Source: Scalesia atractyloides (taxonomy: Eukaryota > Streptophyta > Magnoliopsida > Asterales > Asteraceae). From it: DNA of 64,000 nucleotides. Numbering within the stretch: the first letter of the stretch is position 1; every line of letters starts with the position of its first letter. Positions 22,348-35,690 of this stretch are shown here, piece after piece. Location: positions 98,976,411-99,040,410 of the forward strand of contig CAMTDV010000030.1 of assembly GCA_947069175.1 (NCBI GenBank), given 5' to 3'. The translations under genes and the position numbers were made by a program. Below the pieces are notes generated by a model that was not told the origin of the DNA, did not search any database, and was given only the letters and a program-made list of their open reading frames with translations.

Positions 22348-25098
22348 TGTCACACCCCCGACCCGCAACGGAAATAAGAGTCGGGGCATAATTGGGTTAT
22401 CACCAAAGCACATGACATTTACTATTATGTTTCATAATTAAATGAAGTCAAAGTTACATTTCTCAAACATCCAAACATGTTCATTCATTACAAGGGAAAA
22501 TAACCAAACATAATAATCCAAATCCTAAATCGTTTTATTTCTTCTAATCCAGGTCCTATGTGTTCCTAGCTGCTGCTGGTTCACCTGTATCATGTGTAAA
22601 ATAGGAGGTTTTTGGGTCAACATAAGTTGGCGAGTGAACCTTATAGATAAACATTTGATAATGATTTTCTGGTTAGTTTATCAATAAAATATTGTGCATA
22701 ATCATAAAAGAGCACATGTATGAAATCAAACATTGGCAAACATCAATTAACAATCGATAGCATACATGAACATACCAACATCATATAACAATTAACATAA
22801 TTGAACTGTGCGATCAAGGCTCAATCAAACGGAGCCGATCGTATTGCATGAACTGGAAATGCAAATTGAACTGTGCGCTCAAGGCTCAATCAAACGGAGC
22901 CGAACGTATTGCATGAACTGGAAATGTAAATTGAACTGTGCACTCAAGGCTCAATCAAACGGAGCCGAGCGTATTGCATGTATTGAAATGTAAAATGAAA
23001 TGACCGATCAAGGCTCAATCAAACGGAGCCGATCGTGCGGGCACGCCAAGATCAACCGCATAATTAAATGGGGATCCAACTCAACCTCGATGGATGGGGA
23101 GCCACGGCCTCGGCAATTGCATGTATTGAAATAATAATTTGCATACAATAATAACTACTTAACAGCAACAAACTAATACACATGTCATGATATGATATAT
23201 GCACAATAACTTGGTTATAATATGTAAATGAACAAGACACATGATACACCCAAAAAACGTGATTAAAACGGGGAATTTGAAGGGTTCACTCACATTGGGT
23301 GCGTTGAATTTGAGATGGTGAGATGCGCACGATTTAGACGAAACGAGTCAACGAGGAATCACTAACCTAAATAATAATGGAAAAATATATTAAATGGATG
23401 GATTTTATTAAAGATTTTAATGGGATTTTTAGATATATTTTTGTGAGTTTATGGCTATTTTCTATCCTTAAAAATGTTATTTTTAAGTATTTTTAATTGA
23501 TTTTTAAATTAAAATAAACAAATAAATATATAAAAAAAATATTATTATTTTACTGTTTGACCGTTGACCGGTTCGGTCAGCGGTAAATGTTTGCGCCAAG
23601 CGGGATTCGAACCGGTGACCTTCAGTTCACGTGCACGTAGCTCTACCAACTGAGCTACGTGACTAACCCGTTAGGAACTCAGTTTTAATTATATTTATAT
23701 ACATATTTGACTTAACCGAAAATACCTTTATTTACAAAAACGTTTTAATTCAATTGACCGGTGCTTGGGACAGGGTTCGAACGCGCGCTATGAAGTTTAT
23801 CTTGCACACAGTCCACCGCTGGACTATGTGTCTAACCCGGTTATATTCTTGATTTATATTATACTTAACAACTACTCGCTCTAACCCGGTTAGTTCATGA
23901 ATAAAAAGAAATGTTATTACGTAAAGCGTGTGTGTAGTAAGGATCGAACTCGAGACTTGTATATAAACTTTGCACACAGTCCACCGCTGGACTGTGTGTC
24001 TAACCCGTTTATTATCCGAATTTTAATTACTCTAATCCCGTTTTTAAGTTCGTCTTCTTCATTACAATTACCGACTTTACTCAATCATCTGGTTCATGAT
24101 TTAACTAATTACTAAACATGACGACTAGCTTGAATGTACAAAACCGAACAGTTTGGGGAAAGAAAATACCGGACAGGTCGTCTTCCTTAGGGAGTCCGGC
24201 GAGAAACAGACAGCTCTGTTTTTGAACCTTCGGCTGAGAGGGTCTAGCAACAGAATTAAGGAATTAGATTTGAAATTGAACCAGAGTACATGGATTATTA
24301 GTACGATTGAATGTGCTTACCGTTAACTAGCGAGTTTCCGACGAATTCCAGAATTTCTCTGGCGAACACAAAAATCCAGAAAAGTCTTCTGTGACTGATT
24401 TTGAGTGATGGATTAATGTTAGTAGAGTCCTAACAATAGATTGAAACCGCAAAGGAGGAATATCTTACCGGTTTGTGTTGAACACGGTTTTCCGGCGATG
24501 TCTGCAGAGAATTCCGGCGAACAGTTTTTGGTGCTCAAATGACTTGAAAACGTGACGAAAAGGAAATGGAGTGTAGTTGAGACGGTTCTGAATCGCATAA
24601 ATGATTGGAACCTGAATTATTCGGAGTTTGATAACTTTTCGGTTTTAAAAACCGAAACTTTAAGTTCATTCAATTTGAACTTAATTAGAAACCGATATTC
24701 GTCGGTTATAAGCTAGCCAGACGAATTTGAACTGATTTGGCGATCGGTTTACCGATTTCCGTTATTCAGATGGCATTAACGGTTGATTCGTGTTTGCGTA
24801 TAAGACCCAATTGTTTTCCTAAGGTTAACAGAAAACACTTGGTGGCGGAGTGGTTTGGGAAGTGGATGATAAGTCGTTGGAGACAGCTGACCCGGGTTCG
24901 AGTCCCGGCAACTACAAATGTTTTTTATTTATTTTATTTTAACTTTTTATCAAATATAATTTTTATGGTTTAGTTTATTTATTAATTATGTAATGTTTAA
25001 ACCCAAAATAATCATAAATAATTAATAAAATTTCATAACTTGGTACAAGATTACAAAACGGAGCGGGTTTTGGAGACCCGATTTTTACAAATGTTACA
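22348..25098 (-). repeat. Right (5') LTR of element B
   Basis: The LTR is 2751 bp and pairs with 14081-16830. Visible differences are mostly G in the left copy and A in the right on the plus strand, plus one extra C near 22358. It ends AAATGTTACA at 25098, followed by ATCAC. Internal tRNA-like blocks are at 23593-23667, 23762-23841, 23923-24010 (minus) and 24839-24915 (plus). Confidence 0.9.
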
Positions 25099-26596
25099 AT
25101 CACATCAAAACGAATATCTCTTACACTCACTTTAATTACTTTCACGACAATTACTTTGAGTAAATTCTCGGTGGCGCACCCAACACACGTGATCCTAGAA
25201 ATTGAGTAATTTGGCCTTTAACAAACTACCTAAACACAATTCCAGTTCGGTTTATTTCGTTGACCCTTCGTTTATGATGTATGATATTTGTGTCCATTCG
25301 GGTAACCTCAAAATATACATTTGATACACTTGATTTGTGAAGCTACTTAATATTCAGATTACTCCATGGTAGCAAATTACTACCTTCTACAAGTCACTCA
25401 AATTCATTTGTGTTGAGCTCACCTAAACAATATTTTGTGCAACAACCCCCCCCCCTGCGTGCCATACATGTTAAACTCATATGTCAATGGCATTCCGATG
25501 CATGACACATTGGTGTTCTAACTCTTGTGAGTGTCTTCCGTGCTTAACATAACTTGTTACAACATTCTTTATCGTCGACCTCCCATAAACTCAACTTATA
25601 TTTCTACTTAAGACCAAATACAAACTGACATGTGTCACTGCTTTCCTGGATAGCCTAACGTAAACTCCATTCGAAATCCATATGCAAGAATTCACTTTGT
25701 TACACCATGACCTCTTCAAGCCATAGTGGCTTCACCTGCTAAAATTCTGAACATTGGTGTCACCCCCATGACAATAGCTATACCTGGTTGCTAGGCGGTG
25801 TGCTATGCCGTCTTATTCGTTAAAAGGAAACTGGACCTTCAAACTTCAATACCATGATACCATCTTGAAATTGCGTCATCTCTTTACTTTCGAGTATACC
25901 TACATTGTAAGCGACTTCCTATAGTTCATGATAGTCACACTTATGTGAGCCTACTCTTGCTGAAAACGACTAGTCGCTACAACAATTGACTATTTTATAC
26001 CTATATATAATCTCTTGTAAATTGTTCGGATGAATAACTGAATCTCATTTGTTATAACTTTTATCTCAATCATGTAGTTTGATTTTATCTTATTTCGGTG
26101 TGTTGTCATATGTCTTGAAACCCTCTTTAGCAATGAACTTGCAACCGTAGTTTTAAAAATATCATAATCTTAATTTTCGAGACCAAATTTTTTTTGAACA
26201 AGGGGATGATGTGACGCCCGACATTTTCAAGGTAACACAGTTAACACAAACTCTGTTATCTAAAACATTCATTCAGGCATTACACTTGATTAGGGTAAAT
26301 TAAGTGTGTCAGTTATTTCACAAACACCCATGCAACGGTAATTCGGGGAATTACGGAAATCACACATAGGTTTGTACCTGAACTTTGGTAAAAAAAATCG
26401 GAACAGTATCCCTGAACATATAAATAAATGTAAATTAGGAATCTATATGCTATGTGACTTATAAGTTTATTTTAATAACTTTCGTGACATCGCATATATT
26501 TACGCGTAACAACGTGTTATTACGAACCTATAACTTGAGCGTACAATATGTCTTAGACTAAATTTCGAGGACGAAATTTCTGTAACATGCGGAGGA
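25099..26596 (+). other. Outer element interior, last part, with polypurine region
   Basis: No coding domain is legible. Near the end, TTTCGAGGACGAAATTT and ATGCGGAGGA (26560-26596) form the polypurine region before the 3' LTR start at 26597. Confidence 0.65.
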
Positions 26597-26785
26597 TGTG
26601 ACAACCCATATTTCTGACCTTGTTTGATTACGTAAAGTTACCGGTGACAATATATTATGTATTATTATTTGGTGTGTAATAACAACCTATAACGACAGAA
26701 CGCATTAGCGGACACGATAGCAAACTGTTTATCTCGGTGACGCCTCACCACAAATTCAACCCATATTTTTTTATACATATGGGTA

Positions 26786-26846
<61 letters not shown>

Positions 26847-28604
26847 ATACTTATTATTTTTCCAACACCCTTCCTGCGGTTTTTTTACCCCAGCCCACTT
26901 CCTTTCTGGTTTGACCTTGTGCTCATCGGCCCACCTTAGTGAAACCGCCCAGCCTTGAAAGCTTTAATAAATATATACGTATAGTGCATGTTCTCTGATT
27001 AAAAACAAATAAAAATAAATAAAATAAAAAAAGGGGAACTCAACCCTAACCGATGCCCTCATATTGTTCCTCACTTGCGAAATCCCTACGAGGATCGGAA
27101 AACCGCCACCCTCCTCCTCTATCTCGTGCAACAGTTGATCAGTAATCAGTCTCTCAAGATCACCACCATTACCGGTAAGCCTTGTTCACCTCGTAGCTTT
27201 GATTTATCAACGCGTTGCCTCGATTTCGGTTCGATGTTAGCATCGTTTCATATCTGTTGTTCGATATATACATGTATATGTAGATGATGGGTGATTATTC
27301 TTGCACATGTTGTTGATGAACTATAACTTGTACGATGATATATGCTTGTGTACGTAGAGGATAGGTGAAGATGGTAGATAGTTGATATGTACAATAATTA
27401 TGCATGAAATTGGTGAAACAAGATTTTATATTAAAGATTGATAGTTGATATGGATGGTAGATTTCTTTTTACAAATGAAAGCTGCTATAGTTGAAATATG
27501 TGATACATGAAAATTAGTTTAAAACTTTTGCGTGTCCTGTACTTGATTCTTTGTGATTAGTAACATGTATATTTGATAATATAAATGAGAGTATGAGATG
27601 TCTATGTTATCCGAAAATTCAAAACTGAGGCGACAACCGGAAAAGTATAGACGACATTTTTATTAGTATAACTAACAAGGGAAATGGTAAATATACCAGG
27701 GTGTACCCGATTTAGAAACTTCTATCACTCGATTATTTATTGCTGTGCACCCTAAGATGAGTTCACGGCCCCTATATTTTAAGGTTTTTTTAATACACAG
27801 GGGAAAAAAAACATGTACCCTTACGGTAAACTTTTGCTTTAACGTTATTGTTGAATAACGTCGTTAAAACCGATAATTTAGTTTATGTTATATACGGTTA
27901 TGGTCACTAAGTAGCAACTTTATCACGGGAAGTCCTCATCAACTCTCGGACCGTTAGTATGGGATTTACAGCGGGGAAATTTTAAGTAGTACTACTGAGT
28001 CCGACAAGCCCCACCCGAGCAGTCGCGCTAGCTGATCGGTAATGGTCAATGGGTGTAGAATTGGCCTAACACACGCCATGGTCAGCGATAGTCCTGGCAC
28101 ACATAGGCATCAACAGTCAGCTTCGGTCGCGAACTCTTATGTGACATAGCTTAGGTTCGCTACCTATATTATAACATGAAACTTATTATCAAAACACAAC
28201 ATTATTATTCCGGGTTAGAAATAATGGGACAACTATTGAATCTGTTAAACTTTTGAACTTAACAAACCTGTGAACTCACTCTTCTTAATGTTGACACTTG
28301 TTTCTTACATGTTTTCTCAGGACGCTAGCTCAGGATTAGGTGCACGCATGGACACAAAAACTAGTTTTATCGAGTCTTGCATTTGAACATTTAATTATTT
28401 ATGGGCGTTTGTTTTAGTGCTCGGTTACAAGTGTTTGCTTTACGCTTCCGCGTTTCTTTCATACTTTGTTTATTTGTGTTGGTTTGAATTTTATTAAACG
28501 TATATTTTTCATATAGAGGTCGTTTTATATGACTAGTGTCTGTGATCCTGGTTTGTCACGCGCCTTACGGTAAAACCCTGTTTGTTGAAATTGAGGGTGT
28601 GACA
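26597..28604 (+). repeat. 3' LTR of the outer element, internally deleted
   Basis: Collinear with the 5' LTR except for a deletion at about 27457, where the sequence jumps from the equivalent of 2953 to that of about 4213; the short match ATGGT at both points suggests a microhomology deletion. The copia solo LTR is absent. A TA microsatellite of about 55 bases lies at 26790-26845. Confidence 0.85.
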
Positions 28605-28609
28605 TAAAC

Positions 28610-30126
28610 CACATAGATGAAAATCGTACTTTACTCTAAAATTAAACTTGAAAGTTATATAACCATTATAATTTTATTATTGTTATTTAAAATGCCTTGG
28701 AAGTGATTCAAATGTGGTACGTATAGACCCTCTCTTTCTTCTCTTGTGGTAAATCCTTCCCAATACAAGAAAAGGATAACTATAGGCATATGAACCAATT
28801 ATAGGACATGACCATATTTACATAATAGATGGTCTCTTTGAAATATCCATACTACATCTCAGTTTGTACTTAGGCATGTGTTTCATCACTTTATTTTATG
28901 TTATTTACGGCTCTAGGTATTTTCATTAGATACAAGTTAATGTATATGTATGTGTGTGCGCGCGCGCTTAAATGTAGTATCATTGATTTAGTTATGAATC
29001 GTTTTTTCATTAAGTTGATGAATACTTCTGCATATTGTAGGACTTCTAGAATGCATTTCATTGAACATATGTATTTAAAATATGTAAGTAGATCACCTCT
29101 ACTTTCTCTGGAACTGAAAACAACACATCTTTCCACATGTTAGGCGTATTAGTAAGAGGAAAGTAGTTATATATTGGATGTATTAACTCATATGTGTGTA
29201 TGTGACCGGGTCAATCGTCTTTCCTTTACAAGTCACCTGAAATGCTAGCACATCCGAACCAAAGGTTATAGTGTGGTTCAAGTCTCAAGACTAAATGTGG
29301 TCGTCAATTTTCACTTTTGTGTTAACCCTTAATTTGGCTGTGGTGGTATTATTAATTAGCGTAATTAGATACTATTATAGTTTTGTGCTACCCTCAAGTT
29401 GATTGTGGTGGTATGATTAATCAGTGGAACAGTATACTATTATAGTTGTGATAATCGAATTAAGTAATTAGTTTAAGAAACTAAAAAGAACATTGCTTGT
29501 TACAAATTTTATTATTTAGAAATTTATAAACCATTATACCCCAAATTTTAAGATCCTAATTTTGTAAAAACCATTATGTAACCAAAGTTTGTTTATAAAT
29601 TGTAATATGACACCAAAATTTATGTAAATTTAACAATTTACATGCATAAAAATGATAAATATAAATATCAAATATATATCTTTGGACTCTTTTGAAAACC
29701 TAGGAGATGATGTGCATGCATTTACATCCAAGGCCTATTTTTATGGATGTGTGGATTCACATAATCTTTTTGTAGCCCATGGCCTACTAAACTCGTCTCT
29801 GAACAACTTCGTTTTTTGGCCCCTACATAACCACTGATCATTCTACGTTCTCCACTTTCATGTTTTTGACACGTTAGCTATATACACCGCCAAAATCGTG
29901 TACGGATGATATTCTTAGCCTTTAGCAACAACCAATAAATCTAACCTAAAATGTTGAAGGGCAGGGTCGTATTATTGTAGGCTGTTGAGTGACCAAGGAT
30001 CCATCATGATTGACATTTTCTTAGATTTGTCATTTAAACAGTTACAAAAAGTGTACTTCTATTTGTAACATAAATAAACAAATGTCGTATTACATATTAC
30101 AATGCAAATACGTTGGATTTATGTTG
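28610..30126. other. Intergenic, nothing recognised
   Basis: AT-rich sequence with only short incidental frames. No element ends, conserved domains or splice patterns could be supported. Confidence 0.5.
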
Positions 30127-30842
30127 TAAGCATCTCCACCTAAGGGGGCCGGAGCACTTGCCTAATGTACACAAAATTTCAACTGTCACGCATTGTCAAC
30201 TCACGTATACTCTAAACTACCCTAAAACACATTATATTTTGAACCATTACCCTAAACCATAGACCACACCCTTTTACACTACTTTCTCTCTCCCTACAAA
30301 CTACTCTCTCTATTTCTCTCCTACACACACCTATTCAATCAGGCTCCACAACCCCAATACACTACTAGATTTAGGGTACCTGAATATGTGGCGGCGGTGT
30401 TACCTACCTGAAACCCAAATCGACAAGTGGTGCCACCCCCTAAGCTACTTGTTGCGATTTGCGAACAAAACAAAGATCACAGGAAATCTGTAAAAAAATC
30501 TCTCTACTTGATTATAGGTCAAATCATCAAACTCATGTTAGATTCGAAAGGTTGCACGATAGCCCAATCTCTGCTTGTACCTTATTTAGATTTTTTTGTG
30601 TAAAAAGACGAGTAAGATGTTAATTAAGTATGTGGTGGCGGCTGATGGTGGTGGTGGTGGTAGTAGTGGAGTTGAGGTGGAGGTGAAGGTGGAAGTGAAA
30701 GTGAGATGGTGATGAGAATGCCACATAAGAAGCCCTCATGAAATAACAAAGATTTGTGTCATTTCAGCATCCACGTCAAATATCAGTTAGAAAATGCCCG
30801 TTGGCGGACAATAGGTTATAAGGTGAGATCATCGATGGTTAT
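30127..30842. mobile_element. Candidate non-autonomous TIR element (weak)
   Basis: The left end TAAGCATCTCCACC loosely matches the reverse complement of the right end (TAACCATCGATGATCTCACC). The interior has a CT-rich start and a GGT-rich block near 30640-30700, a layout common in plant MITE-like elements. No clear target duplication was found, so the borders are uncertain. Confidence 0.3.
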
Positions 30843-31889
30843 ATTTGTAGTTGAGATTATTGTCTGCCAATGATAAATAGTTGAACTTATTAAATCCATT
30901 ATTATTTTTCAAAACATGAAACCACTTAAAAAACAACTATAGAACTTATTTACTTTTTTATATTTCAAATGACTTTTTATTGCGTGTTTTTTCAAGATAG
31001 TGTCATTTTATTATTGTATTTCCTTTTATTATGTAACCTTGCCCAACCTGAAAATTTTGATTACAGGTTGCTATAAATTTTAGCAGCTAAAAAGAAACTA
31101 GCACTATAAGAAAAAGAAAAAAAATTTACTCTGTCACTACCCAAACATACTTTATTTTTTAGTTAGATGTACTTGTAACTCATTTTAGTTTTTTTTATTC
31201 CAAATTTATGAAATTATTATTGTTCATGCACTTTGTGTCCGTCACTGTGCGAATAGACTAGTTAGAGCGTGAGTTAAATATTGTATAGATTAGATGCGAA
31301 CACACGACCCAAGTATGAACGTCAGATGAGTAAAAGGGACACATTTTGTACGAAAATGCCATTTTTGTATGAAATGGTAATTTTCGTACGAAAATGACAT
31401 CCCTATATATATGGGTTGTGTGTTCATGTGTTTGTAAGTTTTGGAAGCTCCCTAAGGGGAGAGGCTGTCGGATTCTCTACAGGAACTCCGCAAACCTGAC
31501 AAAATGTATGTTCTTTCGGTATGAATGAATAAACGTATGACTTCCGTTGCATTCTACTTCTACTCCATTCTGTAACAACATTCTACCGAATCGGTTATCA
31601 TACGCCCAAACTTCCGTCTAGAACCGCCACGATCCGGACCCACAACTGGTATCAGAGCTACGGTACTGATTCATTCAATCTAACGATGAATCACCTACGC
31701 TCATGAATTATGAACTTAGGAGGGGTTTAGACGTATATCATCAAATAAACGGACAATCCTCGGACAAAATGTAAAATTGAACTTATAGGATTGTCAGAAA
31801 CTGATTTTCGAACAGATCTGTGTAAAAATCGTCTTGAAATTCAAAGAAATGAAGATTCTGGATTGAAAAACGTTATCAGGCTCTCTGGT

Positions 31890-32055
31890 TCGAAATGGTT
31901 ATTTTCGTACGAAATTGCCATTTTTCGTACGAAATTCTCTTTTTCGTACGGAATTGGTCATTTTCATACTAATTCGCCATTTTCGTACGGAATCGTCATT
32001 TTCGTACGGAAATTTCATTTCCGTACGGAATTGAATTTTTCGTACGAAATTGAAT
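31890..32055 (+). repeat. CGTACG palindrome array downstream of the primer site
   Basis: About eight degenerate copies of a unit near 20 bases, core TTTTCGTACGGAATTG, follow the primer site. Similar CGTACG-containing copies lie in the LTR at about 31345-31400. Confidence 0.8.
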
Positions 32056-32633
32056 TTTGTTGACCGTATTGATGAGACGAGTGTCTAGAAAAAATTTGGT
32101 GATAGAAATTTTTTCAGAATTTTAACGTCTAATTCGGCATGTTCGAGGACACCGTCTAAAGCCTCAGAGTATAGATTTGATGACGTGGTCACAAAATGTT
32201 GAAGGTAACGGGAGAGTCATGGATACCTGTGCAGAATGTTGATCATTTGGTGTTCTGGCTAGTAATGGGCCTAGCCTCAAATCCGCATTTCAAAAAAACT
32301 GCAATTTTGGAAAATTTTCCGCAAAATTCAAGTTTTGTGAGACGATGCCCAAAACGTCATAATTTGCTAAAAATGAAGGGGAATAAAAATTTGTCAAAAC
32401 ATCAAAAATTCTGGCATTTTTAGAAATTCAGACGGTGCAGCTAGCATTCGGGTGGTTTTCAATGCAGATTATTTGAAAATGCAAAGTGTCTTGGATTCTT
32501 CTGTGAGAGATCAAAGTGTGGTCAGACTTCATTAATGATAAGATCAGGTTGATGTCTACTTTTGGTAAAAGTAGGGTAGCATAACTGATTCTTGAAGGAG
32601 TTGTTTATCAGATTCGTTAGTTGTGGTCACGTT

Positions 32634-32957
32634 GATGCCCGACAGTTGTCAAGTTCGTGGAAGCACACACGACCTCTTAGTGATACAGAGTACCCATTTT
32701 AACTCTGCATTGCAAATGAACTATTTGCTGGATTAACCGCCAGGAAATAGGGATGTCTTGTAGTTTAAGTGCCCCGTGCGCTCCGACCACGGTTAAATGC
32801 CCGACAATCGTCAAGTTCGTGGAAGCACACACGACCGCTTAGTGGTACAATGTATCCATTTTAACTCTGCCTTGCAAATGAACTGTTTTCCGGACTAACC
32901 GCCAGGAAATAGGGATGTCTTGTAGTTTCAGTGCCCCGTGCGCTCCGACCACGTCTA
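32634..32957 (+). repeat. Tandem duplication, 163-base period
   Basis: Two copies starting ATGCCCGACA at 32634 and 32797 share GTCAAGTTCGTGGAAGCAC and GTGCCCCGTGCGCTCCGACC. The copies differ at roughly one base in ten. Confidence 0.85.
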
Positions 32958-34131
32958 AAATGTGTGTTATTCATGACTAAAGAAGATGATATAATGGATC
33001 TTTCGGACAAAGAAGGGTACCAGTTGTTCACGAAAAAGACTACACATTTGAGATTGTTATGAAAGACGAAGATTACATGATGATGGATCTTGTACGAAGA
33101 AGAGAAGATTACTGCGTATTGACATATAGTTTTTTCGATGAAGATTTGCTGATTGAGCAGATTACCGATTTGGTGATCTATCTTTCAGGAGTGTGCTTAG
33201 ATATGATTATGGAAATCAGGATTTCAGATTTTCACGGGTATTCATTGATTTGAAGTTGACCATTGTGTTATTTCAAAGTTTCTATCAATTGTCGGTTAAG
33301 TTTGAAGATCAGAGGATCGAGCATAAGAGAATGAGCTAAACTGAACGCGGATGTGGTTAACGAAGAAACGGAGAAACTGCATTGACTAGCTTCATGTTGG
33401 TGTTTATTCAAAGAAAATTTGTCAGTCAAGCAAATCAGAGGAGGTCGGAAACTGTGCAAACAAAGTTCTGAACTGGAGATTTCAGGGGGAATTTAATGTT
33501 GATAATGCAAATCCGAATCATCAATTAAGAGGGAATTTGTTGACGCGTTCTACGACATCAGCAGATACCTTGATTAAACTTGCAGAATATTCAAACACCT
33601 CTCAGAGATTCAAAGATCAAGAAAAATCTTCGACAGTAACGGACAATGGGGAATCTGTTGATGCATTTTGTGTCCGTCACTGTGCGAATAAACTAGCTAA
33701 AGAAACTCGTATCTTGATTAAGTAGTACTTGAGATTAGCGCACTCTGCCTTTCTCCGGTAAGAATCCAACATGAAACCTCTAAATTCGAAAAAAAAATTT
33801 ATGGTAATAATAATAGTGAAATCTGATAATATATTTTTTTAACAACCCTAATGCAAGTAGTATTCACTAAAAAAAACCCCTTGGGCCACTTTAACTCGTA
33901 TCCCTATTGGCAAGGTATAAAGATGATTAAAGTTGTATCACATGATCACAAAGCCTCGTGCCTCCTCAAACAAAATATATACTCGAATTCATTATCTTAT
34001 TTGTATATATTATACCTTGGCAGCCCAAAATCAACTTCTTTCGACAATATTTAGGCCACAAAAACAGACACTTGAAATCGTTGGATTGCGACTTAGCTTG
34101 TTTTTACGCCCCACCTCTGATGATATAGTTT

Positions 34132-34171
34132 TACGCCCCCCCACCCAGCAATGCGGGGGGCTCAATTCTAG
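34132..34171 (+). mobile_element. Helitron-type 3' terminus
   Basis: A GC hairpin (GCCCCCC and GGGGGGC around a 13-base loop) is followed after seven bases by CTAG and then T, the pattern of a plant Helitron 3' end inserted before T. A 5' end was not found with confidence; ATCTGATAATATATTTT near 33818 is one possibility. Confidence 0.4.
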
Positions 34172-35560
34172 TTATATATTATTTCTTGGCGGATTACTTT
34201 TGTTCCTTTTGGAATTTGACAAATCTAAGAGCATATAATTAAATATATTATTGCATATGGTTTCTCTATTATTATTTTGTCTGCTATGTTGAGGTAATTT
34301 GGATGATATCTAATAATTCAAATTATAGAATTTATGAAAAAAAATCTTTTCTTCTTTGTGGTTGTTGTGAGTTTGTGTGAATAAGTGATATTTAGATTAA
34401 TTATTTTGGATTGAAAAAATTATTGCAAGAGCAATAAAATTTTTATCCAACAGCTTCAGTTCAAGTATTCAATCAATTTCCAAAAGCAAATGATTTCCTT
34501 CACCTTTTTACCAAATACACTAAATCAAGCATACATATTGACTTAGTAACATTAGCTAACCCATTCCAATTCCAAGTGTTCCTTCCTCCATGTTGGCTTT
34601 GTTTCGCTCAGCACCCATATTCAGTTAACAAAGAACATACCAAACCGAAATCATTAATTTAAACAAAGTTCTAAATCTCATACTTGACGAAAATGGCAAT
34701 TCCAACCTTGTTGTCCACCAACCTTCGAACGCTAACACAGTCGCAAAAAAGTCTCAAAACCGTTTGGAAATGCTTGACTACATTGTCCCACTTGCCTTCT
34801 ATTTCAAGAGTCTAAAATCACCATATGTACGATGTCATTTCACCACTGGTTTTAACCCGTGATATGGCTGCCGAAGCTCCTTACAAACCACTATCTCCAG
34901 CTAGAACAATGGATCACCCTGAAAATCAAAGAAATAATATACCTTTAAATCAAAAATTTTCAGATGTTGGAATTGGCTTGTTCAAAGCTCAGAAAGTCAA
35001 ATTCAGTCTATTGCTAAAGTTCTTCAAGAATAACTTCCATCAAAATCAAGAAACCTATCATTTTTATTTACTAGTAAATGCAGGTGCAAATCAAATTAAA
35101 TTATTCATATTCATGAGACTTTTCTATAAATTTAGCCAAAAAAATGATTCAAATCGATTGGCTTTCTAGGTTAAACATACTTCAAAATTCTTGAACCTTA
35201 ATATCTAATTTAAAATCATAGTAAAACCTCCATATAGTAATGTATATGCAATGGTGGAACTTTGAAAGTCAAACGAAGGGTTAAAATTTTATAGTAAGCT
35301 ACAATTAGAACAACTTTAGGGTTTCAAAGTCTAAAGAATCCAATACGCATTATGCTCTAAAAGTTGAAAACATCAAGAACACATACGAGTAAGATGAAGA
35401 ACTGATGGAATCCAGGCTTTCTCCCATACCAAAAACCTCAAAGGCAGTACTAGTTAACACAAAGATCTTTAGGATATCTTATTAATATCTTCTTTTATTG
35501 TTGCATACAAAAATACTTCATTCCATGTTGCGCGATATTAGAGTTATCTGCCATAGATTG
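34172..35560. other. Intergenic, nothing recognised
   Basis: A 114-codon frame at 34825-35169 has no recognisable domain and no gene context; it is treated as chance. Confidence 0.45.
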
Positions 35561-35561
35561 T

Positions 35562-35690
35562 GTTTGTATGTATGTGTATGGATATGGATGTGGATGTGTA
35601 TTTGTATGTATGTGGATGTGATTGTGTGTGCATGTGGATATACATGTGTATGGATGTGTATTTGTATGTGTATGTGTATGTTGATGGAAT
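35562..35690 (+). repeat. GTAT/GGATGT microsatellite cluster
   Basis: An irregular run of TGTATG, TGGATG and TGTGTATT units with long alternating purine-pyrimidine stretches. A second cluster of the same type lies at 36845-37095. Confidence 0.85.

Larger units (their letters stand above)
2126..28604 (+). mobile_element. Outer Ty3-type non-coding LTR retrotransposon with nested insertions
   Basis: The 5' LTR starts TGTGACAACCC at 2126 and the 3' LTR ends GGTGTGACA at 28604. Both ends are flanked by TAAAC (2121-2125 and 28605-28609), a 5-bp target duplication. A tRNA-iMet primer site follows the 5' LTR, and the Ty3-typical block TTTCGAGGACGAAATTT precedes the 3' LTR. After subtracting the nested elements the interior is about 4 kb, and no gag or pol domain could be read in it, so it looks like a large non-autonomous derivative (LARD type). 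LTR differences are plentiful, so it is older than the elements inside it. Confidence 0.85.
31221..33710 (+). mobile_element. Copia-like non-coding LTR element, 3' LTR truncated
   Basis: A 424-bp 5' LTR (31221-31644) starts TGTTCATGCACTTTG and ends CACA, followed by the primer site TGGTATCAGAGC at 31647-31658. About 2 kb of interior shows no gag or pol. At 33656 TGTTGATGCATTTTG restarts the LTR after a purine-rich CAATGGGGAATC, and about 46 bases match the 5' LTR before similarity ends. The element is therefore truncated at its 3' end or the 3' LTR was replaced. Confidence 0.55.

Noticed and set aside
34825..35169. 114-codon frame
   Set aside because: No recognisable domain, promoter or neighbours; likely chance in AT-rich DNA.
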